Shown here in pieces: positions 7,337 through 16,287 of a stretch of DNA of 64,000 nt. The stretch is taken from contig NZ_CP108474.1 in assembly GCF_036226445.1 (NCBI RefSeq), forward strand, positions 2,852,001 through 2,916,000, read 5' to 3'. Position 1 is the first letter of the stretch. The number at the start of each line of letters is the position of its first letter. Made by a program: the position numbers and the translations under genes. The notes below the pieces were generated by a model that searched no databases, was not told the origin of the DNA, and saw only the letters and a program-made list of their open reading frames with translations. Source of the DNA: Streptomyces sp. NBC_01255. Lineage in GTDB: Bacteria; Actinomycetota; Actinomycetes; Streptomycetales; Streptomycetaceae.

Positions 7337-9754
7337 TCAGGCGGCGACGGCCACCGGCACCGCCGCCGGTGCCAGCGCGATCTCCAGGACCTGCCGGACG
7401 TCGGTCACCGGGTGGACCTCCAGCTTCTCCAGGATCTCGGCCGGGACGTCGTCCAGATCGGCCTCGTTCCGCTTGGGGATCACGACCGTCGTGATGCCCG
7501 CCCGGTGCGCCGCGAGCAGCTTCTGCTTCACGCCGCCGATCGGGAGGACCCGGCCGGTGAGGGAGACCTCGCCGGTCATGGCCACGTCCGTGCGGACCTG
7601 CCGGCCGCTCAGCAGGGACGCGAGGGCGGTCGTCATCGTGACGCCCGCGCTCGGCCCGTCCTTGGGGACCGCGCCGGCCGGGAAGTGGATGTGCACGCCC
7701 CGGTCCTTGAGTCCGGTGACGGGCAGCTCCAGCTCCGCGCCGTGCGAGCGGAGGAAGGAGAGCGCGATCTGCGCGGACTCCTTCATCACGTCGCCCAGCT
7801 GGCCGGTGAGGGTCAGCCCGGCGGCGCCGGTCTCCGGGTCGGCGAGGGACGCCTCCACGAAGAGGACGTCACCGCCCGCGCCGGTCACCGCGAGTCCGGT
7901 GGCGACGCCGGGCACCGCCGTGCGGCGCTCCGCCGGGTCCTGCGCCGACTCCGGCACGTGGTGGGGCCGCCCGATGAGGTCCCGCAGGTCGTCCGGGGTG
8001 ACGGTGAACGGCAGCTCGCGGTCGCCCAGTTCGTGCTGGGCCGTGACCTTGCGGAGCAGCCGCGCGACGGCGCGCTCCAGGGTGCGGACGCCGGCCTCCC
8101 GGGTGTACTCCCCGGCGAGCTTCCGCAGGGAGGCGTCCTCCAGGACGACCTCGCCGGGCTCCAGGCCGGCCCGCTCCAGCTGGCGCGGGAGCAGGTGGTC
8201 GCGGGCGATGACGACCTTCTCGTCCTCGGTGTACCCGTCGAGCCTGACCAGCTCCATGCGGTCGAGGAGGGCTTCCGGGATGGCTTCGAGGACGTTGGCG
8301 GTGGCGAGGAAGACGACGTCGGAGAGGTCGAGTTCGACCTCCAGGTAGTGGTCGCGGAAGGTGTGGTTCTGCGCGGGGTCGAGGACTTCGAGGAGGGCGG
8401 CCGCCGGGTCGCCGCGGAAGTCGGAGCCGACCTTGTCGATCTCGTCGAGGAGGACCACCGGGTTCATGGACCCGGCCTCCTTGATCGCCCGGACGATCCG
8501 GCCGGGCAGGGCGCCGACGTACGTACGCCGGTGGCCGCGGATCTCCGCCTCGTCCCGCACGCCGCCGAGGGCGACGCGGACGAACTTCCGGCCCATGGCG
8601 TGCGCGACGGACTCGCCGAGCGAGGTCTTGCCGACGCCGGGTGGGCCGACGAGGGCGAGGACGGCTCCGCCGCGGCGGCCGCCGACGACGCCGAGGCCGC
8701 GCTCGGCCCGCCGCTTTCGCACGGCGAGGTACTCGGTGATGCGCTCCTTCACGTCCTCCAGGCCCGCGTGCTCGGCATCGAGGATCGCCTGGGCGCCCTG
8801 GATGTCGTACTGGTCCTCGGTCCTTTCGCTCCAGGGCAGTTCGAGGACGGTGTCGAGCCAGGTGCGGATCCAGGAGCCCTCCGGGGACTGGTCGCTGGAC
8901 CGCTCCAGCTTGTCGACCTCCTTGAGGGCCGCCTCGCGGACCTTCTCGGGCAGGTCGGCGGCCTCGACGCGGGCGCGGTAGTCGTCGGACTCGTCGGCCG
9001 GCGAGTCGGTGCCGTCGCCGAGCTCGCGGAGCTCCTTGCGGACGGCTTCGAGCTGGCGGCGGAGGAGGAACTCGCGCTGCTGCTTGTCGACGCCCTCCTG
9101 GACGTCCTTGGCGATGGTCTCGGCGACGTCCTGCTCGGCGAGGTGCTCGCGGAGCTGGGCGGTGGCGAGCCTGAGGCGGGCGACCGGGTCGGCGGTCTCC
9201 AGGAGCTCGACCTTCTGCTCGACGGTGAGGAAGGGCGAGTAGCCGGCGTTGTCGGCGAGGGCGCCGACGCCGTCGATCTGCTGGACGCGGTCGACGACCT
9301 GCCAGGCGCCGCGCTTCTTGAGCCAGCTGGTGGCCAGCGCCTTGTACTCCCTGACCAGCTCGGTCACGGAGCCGGGCAGCGGATCGGGCAGGGTCTCCTC
9401 GACGGCGCTGCCCTCGACCCACAGGGCGCCGCCGGGTCCGGTCGTACCGGCGCCGATGCGTACGCGGCCGAGGGCGCGGATCAGCGCACCGGGGTCGCCG
9501 TCGGACAGGCGCCCCACCTGCTCGACGGTGCCGAGGACACCGGTCCCGGCGTAAGTCCCGTCGACGCGGGGCACGAGCAGCACCCGCGGTTTGCCGCCAC
9601 CGGGGCGGGCGGCGGCCTGGGCGGCCTCGACGGCGGCCCGTACGTCGTTGTCGGACAGGTCCAGCGGCACCACCATTCCGGGCAGCACGACCTCGTCGTC
9701 GAGCGGCAGCACAGGCAGAGTGAGCGGCGCGGACGCCGTGGACGCAGAAGCCAT
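7337..9754 (-). CDS. lon: ATP-dependent Lon protease
   Basis: An 805-residue LonA-type protease. The N-terminal substrate-binding domain ([19 protein letters not shown]) spans about residues 10-210. A helical segment follows, then an AAA+ module with Walker [10 protein letters not shown] near 370 and Walker [11 protein letters not shown]. The protease domain holds the Ser-Lys dyad: Ser in [10 protein letters not shown] near 701 and Lys in [10 protein letters not shown] near 743. Lon degrades damaged and regulatory proteins in the cytosol. ATG 9754 is preceded by GAAGGGGAG; upstream in-frame codons are unlikely. A HAIR-like inverted repeat lies 22-42 bases upstream, matching the known HspR control of Streptomyces lon. 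Confidence 0.97.
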   Translation of the reverse strand: MASASTASAPLTLPVLPLDDEVVLPGMVVPLDLSDNDVRAAVEAAQAAARPGGGKPRVLLVPRVDGTYAGTGVLGTVEQVGRLSDGDPGALIRALGRVRIGAGTTGPGGALWVEGSAVEETLPDPLPGSVTELVREYKALATSWLKKRGAWQVVDRVQQIDGVGALADNAGYSPFLTVEQKVELLETADPVARLRLATAQLREHLAEQDVAETIAKDVQEGVDKQQREFLLRRQLEAVRKELRELGDGTDSPADESDDYRARVEAADLPEKVREAALKEVDKLERSSDQSPEGSWIRTWLDTVLELPWSERTEDQYDIQGAQAILDAEHAGLEDVKERITEYLAVRKRRAERGLGVVGGRRGGAVLALVGPPGVGKTSLGESVAHAMGRKFVRVALGGVRDEAEIRGHRRTYVGALPGRIVRAIKEAGSMNPVVLLDEIDKVGSDFRGDPAAALLEVLDPAQNHTFRDHYLEVELDLSDVVFLATANVLEAIPEALLDRMELVRLDGYTEDEKVVIARDHLLPRQLERAGLEPGEVVLEDASLRKLAGEYTREAGVRTLERAVARLLRKVTAQHELGDRELPFTVTPDDLRDLIGRPHHVPESAQDPAERRTAVPGVATGLAVTGAGGDVLFVEASLADPETGAAGLTLTGQLGDVMKESAQIALSFLRSHGAELELPVTGLKDRGVHIHFPAGAVPKDGPSAGVTMTTALASLLSGRQVRTDVAMTGEVSLTGRVLPIGGVKQKLLAAHRAGITTVVIPKRNEADLDDVPAEILEKLEVHPVTDVRQVLEIALAPAAVPVAVAA

Positions 9755-9775
9755 GATCTCCCCTTCGGCAGTCAA

Positions 9776-9796
9776 GTTGAGCTGTACGGACTCAAT
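9776..9796. promoter_or_regulatory. HAIR-like HspR operator upstream of lon
   Basis: GTTGAGC-N7-ACTCAAT fits the HspR inverted repeat CTTGAGT-N7-ACTCAAG at 11 of 14 defined positions, with the exact seven-base spacer. It sits 22 bases upstream of the lon start, where a bound repressor would block transcription. HspR control of lon is established in Streptomyces. A second perfect palindrome, GGGAATGTTCCC, lies farther upstream at 9809-9820. Confidence 0.75.
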
Positions 9797-9885
9797 GCAC
9801 ATGAGCCCGGGAATGTTCCCCGACGGCAGTTCGCTCTGAGCGATCACTCTCGCGCGGGGCCGCGAGCTGCCGGTGTAATACCTCC

Positions 9886-10524
9886 ATGGATATGGGAGCT
9901 ATTACCTCTGCCTGGGTGGCCGGCTGGACCGTCTCCCGGGAGACGCCACCCGCCGTCGCCGAGCCCTGGGGCTACCGGATCGACGTCGGCCTGCCCCGGC
10001 ACGTCGTACGCCACGTGCTGCCCGCCCCCGACGCGGCCTCGGTCGGCGCGCTCTGCGAGCGGCTCACCGAGCCGTACAGCTGGCTCAAGGTGATGGCGAC
10101 CCCGGAGGAGGTGGCGCCGTGGATCACCGAAGGGTGGACGGTCCCCGACGACCCGGGCTTCATGATGGTCAAGCCGCTGGACGCGGGTGCCCGCCCCGCG
10201 CCGCCCGAGGGGTACGCGCGGACGACCGAGGTACGGGACGGGGTCATCCGGGTCCGCGTCCTCGCCGCGGACGGCACCCTCGCCGCGCGCGGCCAGATCG
10301 CCCCGACCGGCTCCACCGCCGTCGCCGACCAGATCGAGACCGACCCCGCGCACCGGCGGCGGGGCCTCGGCGCGAACGTCATGCGCACCCTGGAGGCGGC
10401 CGCCGCGCAGGCCGGCGCCGAGACCGGCGTCCTGGCCGCGACCACGGACGGCCTCGCGCTGTACGACTCCCTCGACTGGCGCTACCGCGGGCCCCTCACC
10501 GGGATCGTCCGGTCGGGAACCTGA
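9886..10524 (+). CDS. GNAT family N-acetyltransferase
   Basis: A 212-residue cytosolic protein. The C-terminal half carries the GNAT core: an acetyl-CoA-binding loop DPAHRRRGLGANVMRTLE (about residues 150-170) and the final strand with GVLAATTDGLALYDSLDWRY. The N-terminal half is variable and should select the acceptor, which cannot be predicted. ATG 9886 is used; a second ATG two codons later at 9892 is equally possible. TAATAC at 9876-9881 may be the -10 element of a very short leader. The gene is divergent from lon with about 130 bases between starts. Confidence 0.85.
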   Translation: MDMGAITSAWVAGWTVSRETPPAVAEPWGYRIDVGLPRHVVRHVLPAPDAASVGALCERLTEPYSWLKVMATPEEVAPWITEGWTVPDDPGFMMVKPLDAGARPAPPEGYARTTEVRDGVIRVRVLAADGTLAARGQIAPTGSTAVADQIETDPAHRRRGLGANVMRTLEAAAAQAGAETGVLAATTDGLALYDSLDWRYRGPLTGIVRSGT

Positions 10525-10568
10525 CCGTCCGGCTGCGCGGGCCGCCCTCTACGGGGCATGCTCGATCC

Positions 10569-11156
10569 ATGGTGCGAGGCCGAGGCGTACGGGGGAAGTG
10601 GTGCGGGGCCCTGCTGCTGGCGGCGGTCCTGGCCGGCGGCGCGAGCGCCTGCGGGCCGGAGACGCCGCCTGCGTCGGGCGGACCGGCGTCGGGGGTGAGC
10701 GCCTCCCCTACGGCCGAGCCGACCCGTACGGCTGACGCGAGCGCGAGCGCGACCGCGGCCACGGCCACGAGCGCGGCCACGACCACGCCCGCTCCCCGGG
10801 ACGAGCCCCAGCCCGGTGAGGTCCTCGTCGAGGTGGTCGTCAACGGCGGTCTCGCCGGGGTCCGCAACCAGCTCGTCGTCCACTACGACGGCAGCTGGAC
10901 CAGCCGCTCCGGCACGAAGCCGCCGCGGACCGGGCAGCAGACGCCCGCCGAGGTCGCCGAACTGCGGGCCGCCCTGGAGGACCCGGCGTACGCGCGGGTC
11001 CCGAACCGGCCCACCGGCAGCCCGATCGCCGACGGGTTCCAGTACTTCATCACGTACCGCCACCACCTCGTCGTCTCGGGCGACGGCGAACGCCCGCCGG
11101 CCCTCCAGCGCGTCTTCGCCGCCCTGCCGGAGGGCGGGCCGCCGACGAACCCCTGA
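10569..11156 (+). CDS. Putative lipoprotein
   Basis: A 195-residue exported protein. A signal sequence with core CGALLLAAVLAGG ends in ASACG, a lipobox-like site whose Cys would be lipidated. A long Ala/Thr/Ser-rich linker (about residues 38-80) follows. The C-terminal domain (VLVEVVVNGGLAGVRNQLVVHYDGSWT, then AELRAALEDPAY, then FQYFITYRHHLVV) resembles small extracytoplasmic proteins common in actinomycetes that have no known function. ATG 10569 follows CATGCT by six bases, so the mRNA may be leaderless. It lies directly upstream of the ECF sigma gene and might share its envelope role, but nothing in the sequence proves that. Confidence 0.75.
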   Translation: MVRGRGVRGKWCGALLLAAVLAGGASACGPETPPASGGPASGVSASPTAEPTRTADASASATAATATSAATTTPAPRDEPQPGEVLVEVVVNGGLAGVRNQLVVHYDGSWTSRSGTKPPRTGQQTPAEVAELRAALEDPAYARVPNRPTGSPIADGFQYFITYRHHLVVSGDGERPPALQRVFAALPEGGPPTNP

Positions 11157-11213
11157 ACCAGGGCGTCGGACCCGCCGTGAACCGAACCGGGGTCCGTACG
11201 CGATAGAGAGGGC

Positions 11214-11825
11214 GTGAGACTGTTGCGCCCCTCAGGGGCAGGCCCCACAGGGGGAGACGACGACGCGGCTCTGCTGCGTGCCGTCGCCCGCGGGGACACC
11301 GAGGCACTCGCCGTCCTCTACGACCGGCACGCGGGCTGGCTGCACGCCCGGCTCGCCCGCCGCTGCCCGGACGAGGAGACCGTACGGGAGGTCCTCCAGG
11401 ACACCTTCGTCACGGTCTGGCGCTCGGCCGGCGGCCACCGCGGCCGGGGCGAGGCCGGCGGCTGGCTCTGGGTGATCGCCGCCCGGCGGCTCGTCGACGC
11501 CCAGCGCGCCCGGGCCCGTACCGAACGCACCGAACGGGCCGCCGTCGCGGCCGCGCCGCCCGAACCCGCCGCCCCCGCGCCCTCCGCCGAGGACCGCGTG
11601 CTCGCGGGCCTGGAGTACGGGGAGGTGGGCGCCGCCCTCGACCGGATCTCGCCCGAGCTCGCCGAGGTCCTGCGGGCGACCGTCGTCGACGGTCTGACGA
11701 CCCGCGAGACCGCCCGGCTGCTCGGCATCCCCGAGGGCACCGTCAAGACCCGCGCCCTGCGCGCCCGCCGCGAACTGCGCGCCGCCCTAGGCGCCGGCCC
11801 GTACCCCCTGGGAGGCACCGCATGA
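11214..11825 (+). CDS. ECF RNA polymerase sigma factor
   Basis: A 203-residue sigma-70 family protein of the extracytoplasmic-function type. Region 2 spans about residues 18-100 (LYDRHAGWLHARLARR, EEVLQDTFVTVWRSAGG). A Pro/Ala linker follows, then region 4 with the helix-turn-helix GLTTRETARLLGIPEGTVKTRALRARRELRAAL. GTG 11214 has a GAGAGGG ribosome site. The stop overlaps the anti-sigma start as ATGA, indicating coupled translation with the zinc-finger membrane protein and the ABC genes downstream. The likely regulon is an envelope or antibiotic response through the ABC pump. Confidence 0.93.
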   Translation: MRLLRPSGAGPTGGDDDAALLRAVARGDTEALAVLYDRHAGWLHARLARRCPDEETVREVLQDTFVTVWRSAGGHRGRGEAGGWLWVIAARRLVDAQRARARTERTERAAVAAAPPEPAAPAPSAEDRVLAGLEYGEVGAALDRISPELAEVLRATVVDGLTTRETARLLGIPEGTVKTRALRARRELRAALGAGPYPLGGTA

Positions 11826-12742
11826 CGTCCCCCCGACCCGCGTCCGACCGACCCGCGTCCGACCGGCACGTCACCGACTGGCACGTCACCGACGCGCTGG
11901 CCCTCCGGTACGCGGAGGGCTCGGCCCCGGAGACGGACGCCTGGTCCCTGGAGAAGCACGTCGAGTCCTGCTCCCCCTGCGCGGGCCGCGTCTCGGCCGC
12001 CGTCCGCGCCGGAGCGGCGGGGCCCGCCCTGGCCGCCGTACGGGCGGAGCTCCTGACGGCCGTGGGGCACCGGCCGGCCGTCGCACCGGCGGCCACGGCG
12101 AGCCCCCTCGGACGCGGGGCGCGGCTCTGGTGGGCCGCCGGGCCCGCCCTGCGCGGATCCTGGGTCGTGGCCGTGGCGCTCGTCCTGGGCGGCGCCTTCG
12201 CCCTGGCCTACGGCGCCGGGTTCCAGGGCGCGCGGTCCTTGCTGCTCGCCCTCTCCCCGGTCCTCCCGCTCGGCGGGGTCGCCGTCTCGTACGGACGCCA
12301 CGCGGACCCCCTGTACGAGATCACCGCCGCCACCCCGTCCGGCGGGCTGCGGCTGCTCCTCACCCGTACCGCCGCCGTGCTCGCCGTCTGTGTGCCGCTG
12401 CTGACAGTGGGCGGGGCGCTGCTGCCGCCGGTGGCCGGCTTCCCGGGGGTGGCCGCCTGGCTGCTGCCGGGGCTCGCGCTGACCCTGGCGACCCTCGCAC
12501 TCGGTTCCTTCGTCGGCTGCCGGGCGGCGGCCGCGACCCTCGCCGGCGGGTGGCTGCTCGCCGTGACGGGCCCGCTCCTCGGGCCGCCGGACCTGGGGGT
12601 CGGCGGGACGGCCGGCGCCGACGCACTCGCCCTGTACTTCTCCGGCCCTGTGGCACAAGGGAGCTGGGCCGCCGCGGCACTCGCCTGCGCGGCTCTCCTC
12701 GTGCTGCGGCGCCGTTCCTTCGACCACTTGGAGACCCGGTGA
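11822..12742 (+). CDS. Zinc-finger anti-sigma factor fused to a multi-helix membrane domain
   Basis: A 306-residue protein. The N-terminal cytosolic part has the ZAS motif HVESCSPC (His-x3-Cys-x2-Cys, about residues 46-53), typical of zinc anti-sigma proteins that hold an ECF sigma factor. About six hydrophobic helices follow from residue 105 (GSWVVAVALVLGGAFALAYG to AAAALACAALLVL), many more than the single helix of classical anti-sigma proteins. The gene overlaps both neighbours (ATGA upstream, GTGA downstream). It probably retains the ECF sigma at the membrane and senses transporter state or envelope stress. Confidence 0.85.
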   Translation: MTSPRPASDRPASDRHVTDWHVTDALALRYAEGSAPETDAWSLEKHVESCSPCAGRVSAAVRAGAAGPALAAVRAELLTAVGHRPAVAPAATASPLGRGARLWWAAGPALRGSWVVAVALVLGGAFALAYGAGFQGARSLLLALSPVLPLGGVAVSYGRHADPLYEITAATPSGGLRLLLTRTAAVLAVCVPLLTVGGALLPPVAGFPGVAAWLLPGLALTLATLALGSFVGCRAAAATLAGGWLLAVTGPLLGPPDLGVGGTAGADALALYFSGPVAQGSWAAAALACAALLVLRRRSFDHLETR

Positions 12743-13554
12743 ACCAGCCCGCCACGGTCACGGTGACCGGACTGACCGTCCGGCACCGCCGTACCGTCGC
12801 CCTCGACGCGCTCGACCTGTCCTTCGCCCCCGGCGTCCACGGCCTGCTCGGCCCGAACGGCGCCGGGAAGACCTCCCTCATCCGGGTCCTCGCGACCGTC
12901 GCCGCGCCCGCCTCCGGGCGGGTGGAGCTCCTCGGCGGGGACGTCGGGAGCCACCGCGAACGCACCGCGATCCGGCGCCGGCTCGGCTACCTGCCGCAGG
13001 AGTTCGGCTACTACCCGGGGTTCACGGTCCGGGAGTTCGTCGCGTACGTGGCCTGGCTGAAGGAGGTGCCGGCGGACCGGGCCGCGGCCGCCGTGGAGCG
13101 GGCCGTCGAGCGCGTCGGGCTCGCCGACCGGATCGACGCGCTGATGAAGACGCTCTCGGGCGGCATGGTCCGGCGGGCGGGCATCGCCCAGGCCGTCGTG
13201 AACGAACCGGAGCTGCTGCTGCTCGACGAACCGACGGCCGGCCTCGACCCGGAGCAGCGGGTCGACTTCCGGGCGCTGCTGCGCGAGCTCGGCACGGAGG
13301 CGACGGTGGTGGTCTCCACGCACCTGGTGGAGGACGTCGCCGCGGCGTGCACCGAGGTCGCCCTGATCGAGGCGGGGCGGCTCGCCTTCCGCGGCTCGAC
13401 CACCGAACTCGCCGCGCTCGGCGGCGAGTCGGCCGACCCGGGCGACACGACGACGAACGCGATCGAGCGCGGCTACACGGCCGCCCTCCGCGCCCACCGC
13501 GAGCGCACCGGCGCGCCCGGCACCGGGCAGCGCGTGAAGGAGCGGCTCCGATGA
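12739..13554 (+). CDS. ABC transporter ATP-binding protein
   Basis: A 271-residue ATPase subunit. Walker A is GPNGAGKTS near residue 38. The Q-loop is in YLPQEFG, the signature is LSGGMVRRAGIAQAV, Walker B is LLLLDEPTAGLDPEQ, and the switch His is in VSTHLVEDV. The class is that of drug or lipid exporters (CcmA/DrrA-like). GTG 12739 overlaps the anti-sigma stop. The C-terminal segment after the ATPase core (TTELAALGGESADPG...) is variable. It should pair with the membrane protein encoded two frames downstream. Confidence 0.93.
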   Translation: MNQPATVTVTGLTVRHRRTVALDALDLSFAPGVHGLLGPNGAGKTSLIRVLATVAAPASGRVELLGGDVGSHRERTAIRRRLGYLPQEFGYYPGFTVREFVAYVAWLKEVPADRAAAAVERAVERVGLADRIDALMKTLSGGMVRRAGIAQAVVNEPELLLLDEPTAGLDPEQRVDFRALLRELGTEATVVVSTHLVEDVAAACTEVALIEAGRLAFRGSTTELAALGGESADPGDTTTNAIERGYTAALRAHRERTGAPGTGQRVKERLR

Positions 13555-13721
13555 CCACGGCACCCGTCCCGGGCCCGTACGAGGACGCCTCCCCGGCCCC
13601 GGCACCCGCCCCCGGCCCCGGCCCCGGCCCCGGCCCGCACGCAAGCGCCTCCCCGACCGCCGCAGCCCCCGCCGCAGCCCCCGCCCCGGCCCTCCCGAAG
13701 GAGCCGCTCCGATGACCGCGA
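13537..13721 (+). repeat. Duplicated ribosome-binding/start region
   Basis: The word AAGGAGCSGCTCCGATGACC occurs at 13537-13556 and again at 13698-13717, differing at one base. Each copy contains the ribosome site and the ATGA start/stop overlap of the next reading frame. The 161 bases between are low-complexity C/G-rich repeats encoding a short Pro/Ala peptide. Confidence 0.7.
13551..13715 (+). CDS. Small Pro/Ala/Gly-rich peptide, translationally coupled
   Basis: A 54-residue frame lies between the ATPase and permease genes, overlapping both through ATGA junctions and preceded by AAGGAG. Its composition is almost only Pro, Ala, Gly and Ser, with runs such as PAPAPAPGPGPGPGP, so it should be unstructured. 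The start region is a near copy of that of the next gene, so the frame may have arisen by duplication plus repeat expansion. It could be a real coupled peptide or merely a coupling bridge for ribosomes. No homologous family is recognised. Confidence 0.45.
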   Translation: MTTAPVPGPYEDASPAPAPAPGPGPGPGPHASASPTAAAPAAAPAPALPKEPLR

Positions 13722-15037
13722 CCCTCACTCCGCCGCGCGCGGAGGGGCCGGCGCCCGTGCGCGCGCCCGCCCCGCTCCGTTCCGAGCTGCGCCGCGGCCT
13801 CGGTCCCTGGGCCGGTGCCGCCGTCGCGCTCACCGTCCTGGTGACGATGTACGGCAAGGCGCCCGAATGGCAGGGCCGTTGGGCCGATGCGACCAACCTG
13901 CTCCACGTCGCCGCCGGACTCCTCTGCGGACCCCTCGCACTCGCGGCGGGCTGCTGGCAGGGCGGCCGGGACCGGCGGCGCGGGACGACGGAGCTGTGGG
14001 ATTCCGTCCCCCGCTCCCCGCTGCGCCGCCTCCTGGTCGCGGTCGCCCCGTCCGCGTTCTGGCCCGCCGCCGGGCTGCTGCTCGCCGACGCCGTCTGCCT
14101 CCTCGCCACCTGGCCGTACGTCTCCGCGGGGCGCCCCTACCTCGAACTCCTCGCCGCCGACGCGGTCGCCGTCGCCGCCCTCGGCGCGGTCGGTCATCTC
14201 GCCGGGCGGGTCATCCGGTGGCGGCTGACGGCCCCGCTGCTCGGGATCGTCGGGTACGTCGTCCTCGGGCTCGGCGCCTACACGGAGGGCGCCGCGCGCT
14301 GGCTCTCCCCGGCGGGCGAGCATCAGGGCATCTGGGACCGGCCGGTGTGGTGGTTCGGCCCGGTGTCGATGGCGTGGACGGCGGGGCTCGCGCTCGCCGC
14401 GCTCCTCGCGTACGGGCTGCGCCCGGCGCGCCTCCGGGTGATCGCCCTGGTCCCGCTGGCGGTCGCGGTCGGCGCCGCCGGCCAGATCCAGCGGCTGCCG
14501 GCGGATGTCGGCCCGTGGCGCCCGGACCCGGCCCTGTCGCGGCAGGTCTGCGACGACGGCTCGCCGCAGGTCTGCCTGACGGCGGTGGACGAGGGACTGC
14601 TGCCCGACATCTCAGCTGCTCTCGCCCCGCTGAGCGCGCGCCTCAAGGGGGTGCCCGGCGCCCCGGTCCGCTGGGTGAGCGGCCTGGGCGGACCCGCGCG
14701 CCCCGGAGACGTCGCGCTGCCCGCCGCCGGGCAGGACGCGGTACGCGGCCGGCTCGCCCACCCCGATCTGTACCTCAACGCTGCCGTGAACTGGCTGTTC
14801 TCGGACTCCTGCGAGTCCGGCGACGGCGCAGGTCCGAACGCCGAGCGGGCGAGTCAGGTCAACCTCGCCGTGATCGAGTGGCTGGCCCCGACCCCCGCCG
14901 ACTACGGCCCCGACACCACCGGCGCCCAGCCCTACATCGACCGGCTGGAAGCCAAGTCCCCGGCCGAGCAGCGCGCTTACCTCACCCGCTTCCTGGCCGC
15001 GAACACCTGCCACCCGGACGAGGTGCCGATCCCGTGA
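13712..15037 (+). CDS. Multi-helix membrane protein, probable ABC permease with extracytoplasmic domain
   Basis: A 441-residue membrane protein. About seven hydrophobic helices occupy residues 30-260 (GPWAGAAVALTVLVTMYG onward; LLGIVGYVVLGLGAY; AGLALAALLAYGL; VIALVPLAVAVGAAG). A soluble domain of about 180 residues follows, with a cysteine pair in RQVCDDGSPQVCL. It lacks classical permease motifs but sits next to the ATPase gene, so it is most likely the membrane partner or a substrate-capturing subunit. ATG 13712 has AAGGAG upstream. The stop overlaps the next gene as GTGA. Confidence 0.7.
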   Translation: MTATLTPPRAEGPAPVRAPAPLRSELRRGLGPWAGAAVALTVLVTMYGKAPEWQGRWADATNLLHVAAGLLCGPLALAAGCWQGGRDRRRGTTELWDSVPRSPLRRLLVAVAPSAFWPAAGLLLADAVCLLATWPYVSAGRPYLELLAADAVAVAALGAVGHLAGRVIRWRLTAPLLGIVGYVVLGLGAYTEGAARWLSPAGEHQGIWDRPVWWFGPVSMAWTAGLALAALLAYGLRPARLRVIALVPLAVAVGAAGQIQRLPADVGPWRPDPALSRQVCDDGSPQVCLTAVDEGLLPDISAALAPLSARLKGVPGAPVRWVSGLGGPARPGDVALPAAGQDAVRGRLAHPDLYLNAAVNWLFSDSCESGDGAGPNAERASQVNLAVIEWLAPTPADYGPDTTGAQPYIDRLEAKSPAEQRAYLTRFLAANTCHPDEVPIP

Positions 15038-15633
15038 GGCACTACGTACGCTCCCGTGGCCTGCCCGGCGCGCTGGCCGCGCTGCTCGGCACGGCGGCGG
15101 CCGCCGCCTGGGCGGCCTGGTGGCTGGTGTCGCTGCCGGACTTCGACCACACGGCGCGGCTGCCGGTCGTGGTTTTCGGCCCGCTGCTCGCGGCGGGGGT
15201 GATCGGGACGAGTCTGCACACGCCGAGCGACGAGCTGGACCGTACGGCGGTACGGGCCTGGTGGCCCCTCCGTCTCGCGCACGTCCTCGCGCCGACCGCG
15301 CTGGCCGTGGTCCTGCTCGCGCTCGGGGTGCCGGGGCACGCGGAGGAGTTCGGCGCGCCCGCCGCCGTACGCAACACCCTGGGCATGGTGGGCCTGGCAG
15401 CGGCCGCCGCCACCGTCGTCGGTGCCCGGCTGAGCTGGCTGCCGCCGACCTTCTACGCCGGAGCGGTCTATCTGGCGGCCCCCTCCGGCACGGACGGCGG
15501 CGCGGCCTGGTGGGCCTGGGTGATGCGCCCCGGCCCGGAGGGCGAGGCGTGGGCGGTGGCCGCCGTCGCCTTCGCGGCGGGTACGGCGCTGTACGCGTGG
15601 CGGGGCTCCCGCCGTACGACCGGCGAGTCCTGA
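15034..15633 (+). CDS. Membrane protein of the ECF-ABC operon
   Basis: A 199-residue hydrophobic protein with about five helices (GLPGALAALLGTAAAAAWAAWWLV, PVVVFGPLLAAGVIG, HVLAPTALAVVLLALGVPG, NTLGMVGLAAAAATVVG, AWAVAAVAFAAGTALYAW). GTG 15034 overlaps the stop of the preceding gene, so it is the last cistron of the operon from the ECF sigma gene. It is probably a second membrane component of the transporter. No specific family is recognised. Confidence 0.7.
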   Translation: MRHYVRSRGLPGALAALLGTAAAAAWAAWWLVSLPDFDHTARLPVVVFGPLLAAGVIGTSLHTPSDELDRTAVRAWWPLRLAHVLAPTALAVVLLALGVPGHAEEFGAPAAVRNTLGMVGLAAAAATVVGARLSWLPPTFYAGAVYLAAPSGTDGGAAWWAWVMRPGPEGEAWAVAAVAFAAGTALYAWRGSRRTTGES

Positions 15634-15653
15634 CCCCCAGGGCGACAGCGCGC

Positions 15654-16214
15654 CTACCTGAGCAGCCAGTCCCTCGTCAGTTCCGTCATCTCCGCGGGTG
15701 TGCGCCCGCCGTGGTCGACCGCCATGAAGCGGTCGGCCACGCGCAGGGAGAAGACGATCAGACAGCGCACCTCGACGTCGTCCTCGTCGGCGCAGAAGTC
15801 CCGGAAGAGCGAACGCAGGTACTCCATGCGCCGGTTGTCGGTGCGGCGGAGGCGTTCGGCGACGGTCTCGTCGCGCCGGGCCCAGTCGCGGACGGCGAGG
15901 TCGACGGTGAGCCCGGTCACCGGTCCGTCGGCGACGTGGTGGACGAAGTCGAAGAGCCGGGCGAGTTTGGCGCGACCCTCTCCCCCGCCGCTCTCGATCC
16001 GCTCGATGACCGCGTCCGCGACCTCGCGCTCCCAGGTGTCGAGCATCTCGGCGAGCAGGGCGTCGCGGTTGGCGAAGTACCCGTAGAAGCCGCCCTTGCT
16101 GACGCCGAGGGCCTGGGCCAGCGGTTCGATCCGTACGGCCTCCGGGCCGCCCTCGGCGAGCGCGCGGAGGCCCTCCTCGATCCACCGGCCCCGCGGTGTG
16201 CGGATCGCGCCCAT
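15654..16214 (-). CDS. TetR family regulator
   Basis: A 186-residue TetR protein. The DNA-binding domain covers about residues 5-55, with helix-turn-helix LAQALGVSKGGFYGYFANRDALL. The C-terminal ligand domain contains the conserved stretch VDLAVRDWARRDETVAERLRRTDNRR. ATG 16214 follows GAGGAGGG by about seven bases, better than the upstream frame extension. The intergenic region shared with the divergent DUF2867 gene has two near-identical 16-base palindromes, so it very likely represses itself and that gene. Confidence 0.92.
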   Translation of the reverse strand: MGAIRTPRGRWIEEGLRALAEGGPEAVRIEPLAQALGVSKGGFYGYFANRDALLAEMLDTWEREVADAVIERIESGGGEGRAKLARLFDFVHHVADGPVTGLTVDLAVRDWARRDETVAERLRRTDNRRMEYLRSLFRDFCADEDDVEVRCLIVFSLRVADRFMAVDHGGRTPAEMTELTRDWLLR

Positions 16215-16252
16215 GGTGTGTCCCTCCTCACCTCGCCACTCCTCCACCCGAC

Positions 16253-16268
16253 TATACGGTGCCGTACA
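16253..16268. promoter_or_regulatory. TetR operator, copy 1
   Basis: TATACGGTGCCGTACA is a near-palindrome. It matches copy 2 (16288-16303, read on the minus strand) at 14 of 16 positions. The centres are 35 bases apart, in the divergent promoter region. Confidence 0.75.
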
Positions 16269-16287
16269 GACGCGTCTACGCTTGATC

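Noticed and set aside
12208..14109. A long minus-strand frame across the ABC genes
   Set aside because: It overlaps clear ATPase and permease genes and has low-complexity Arg/Ser/Pro shadow composition.
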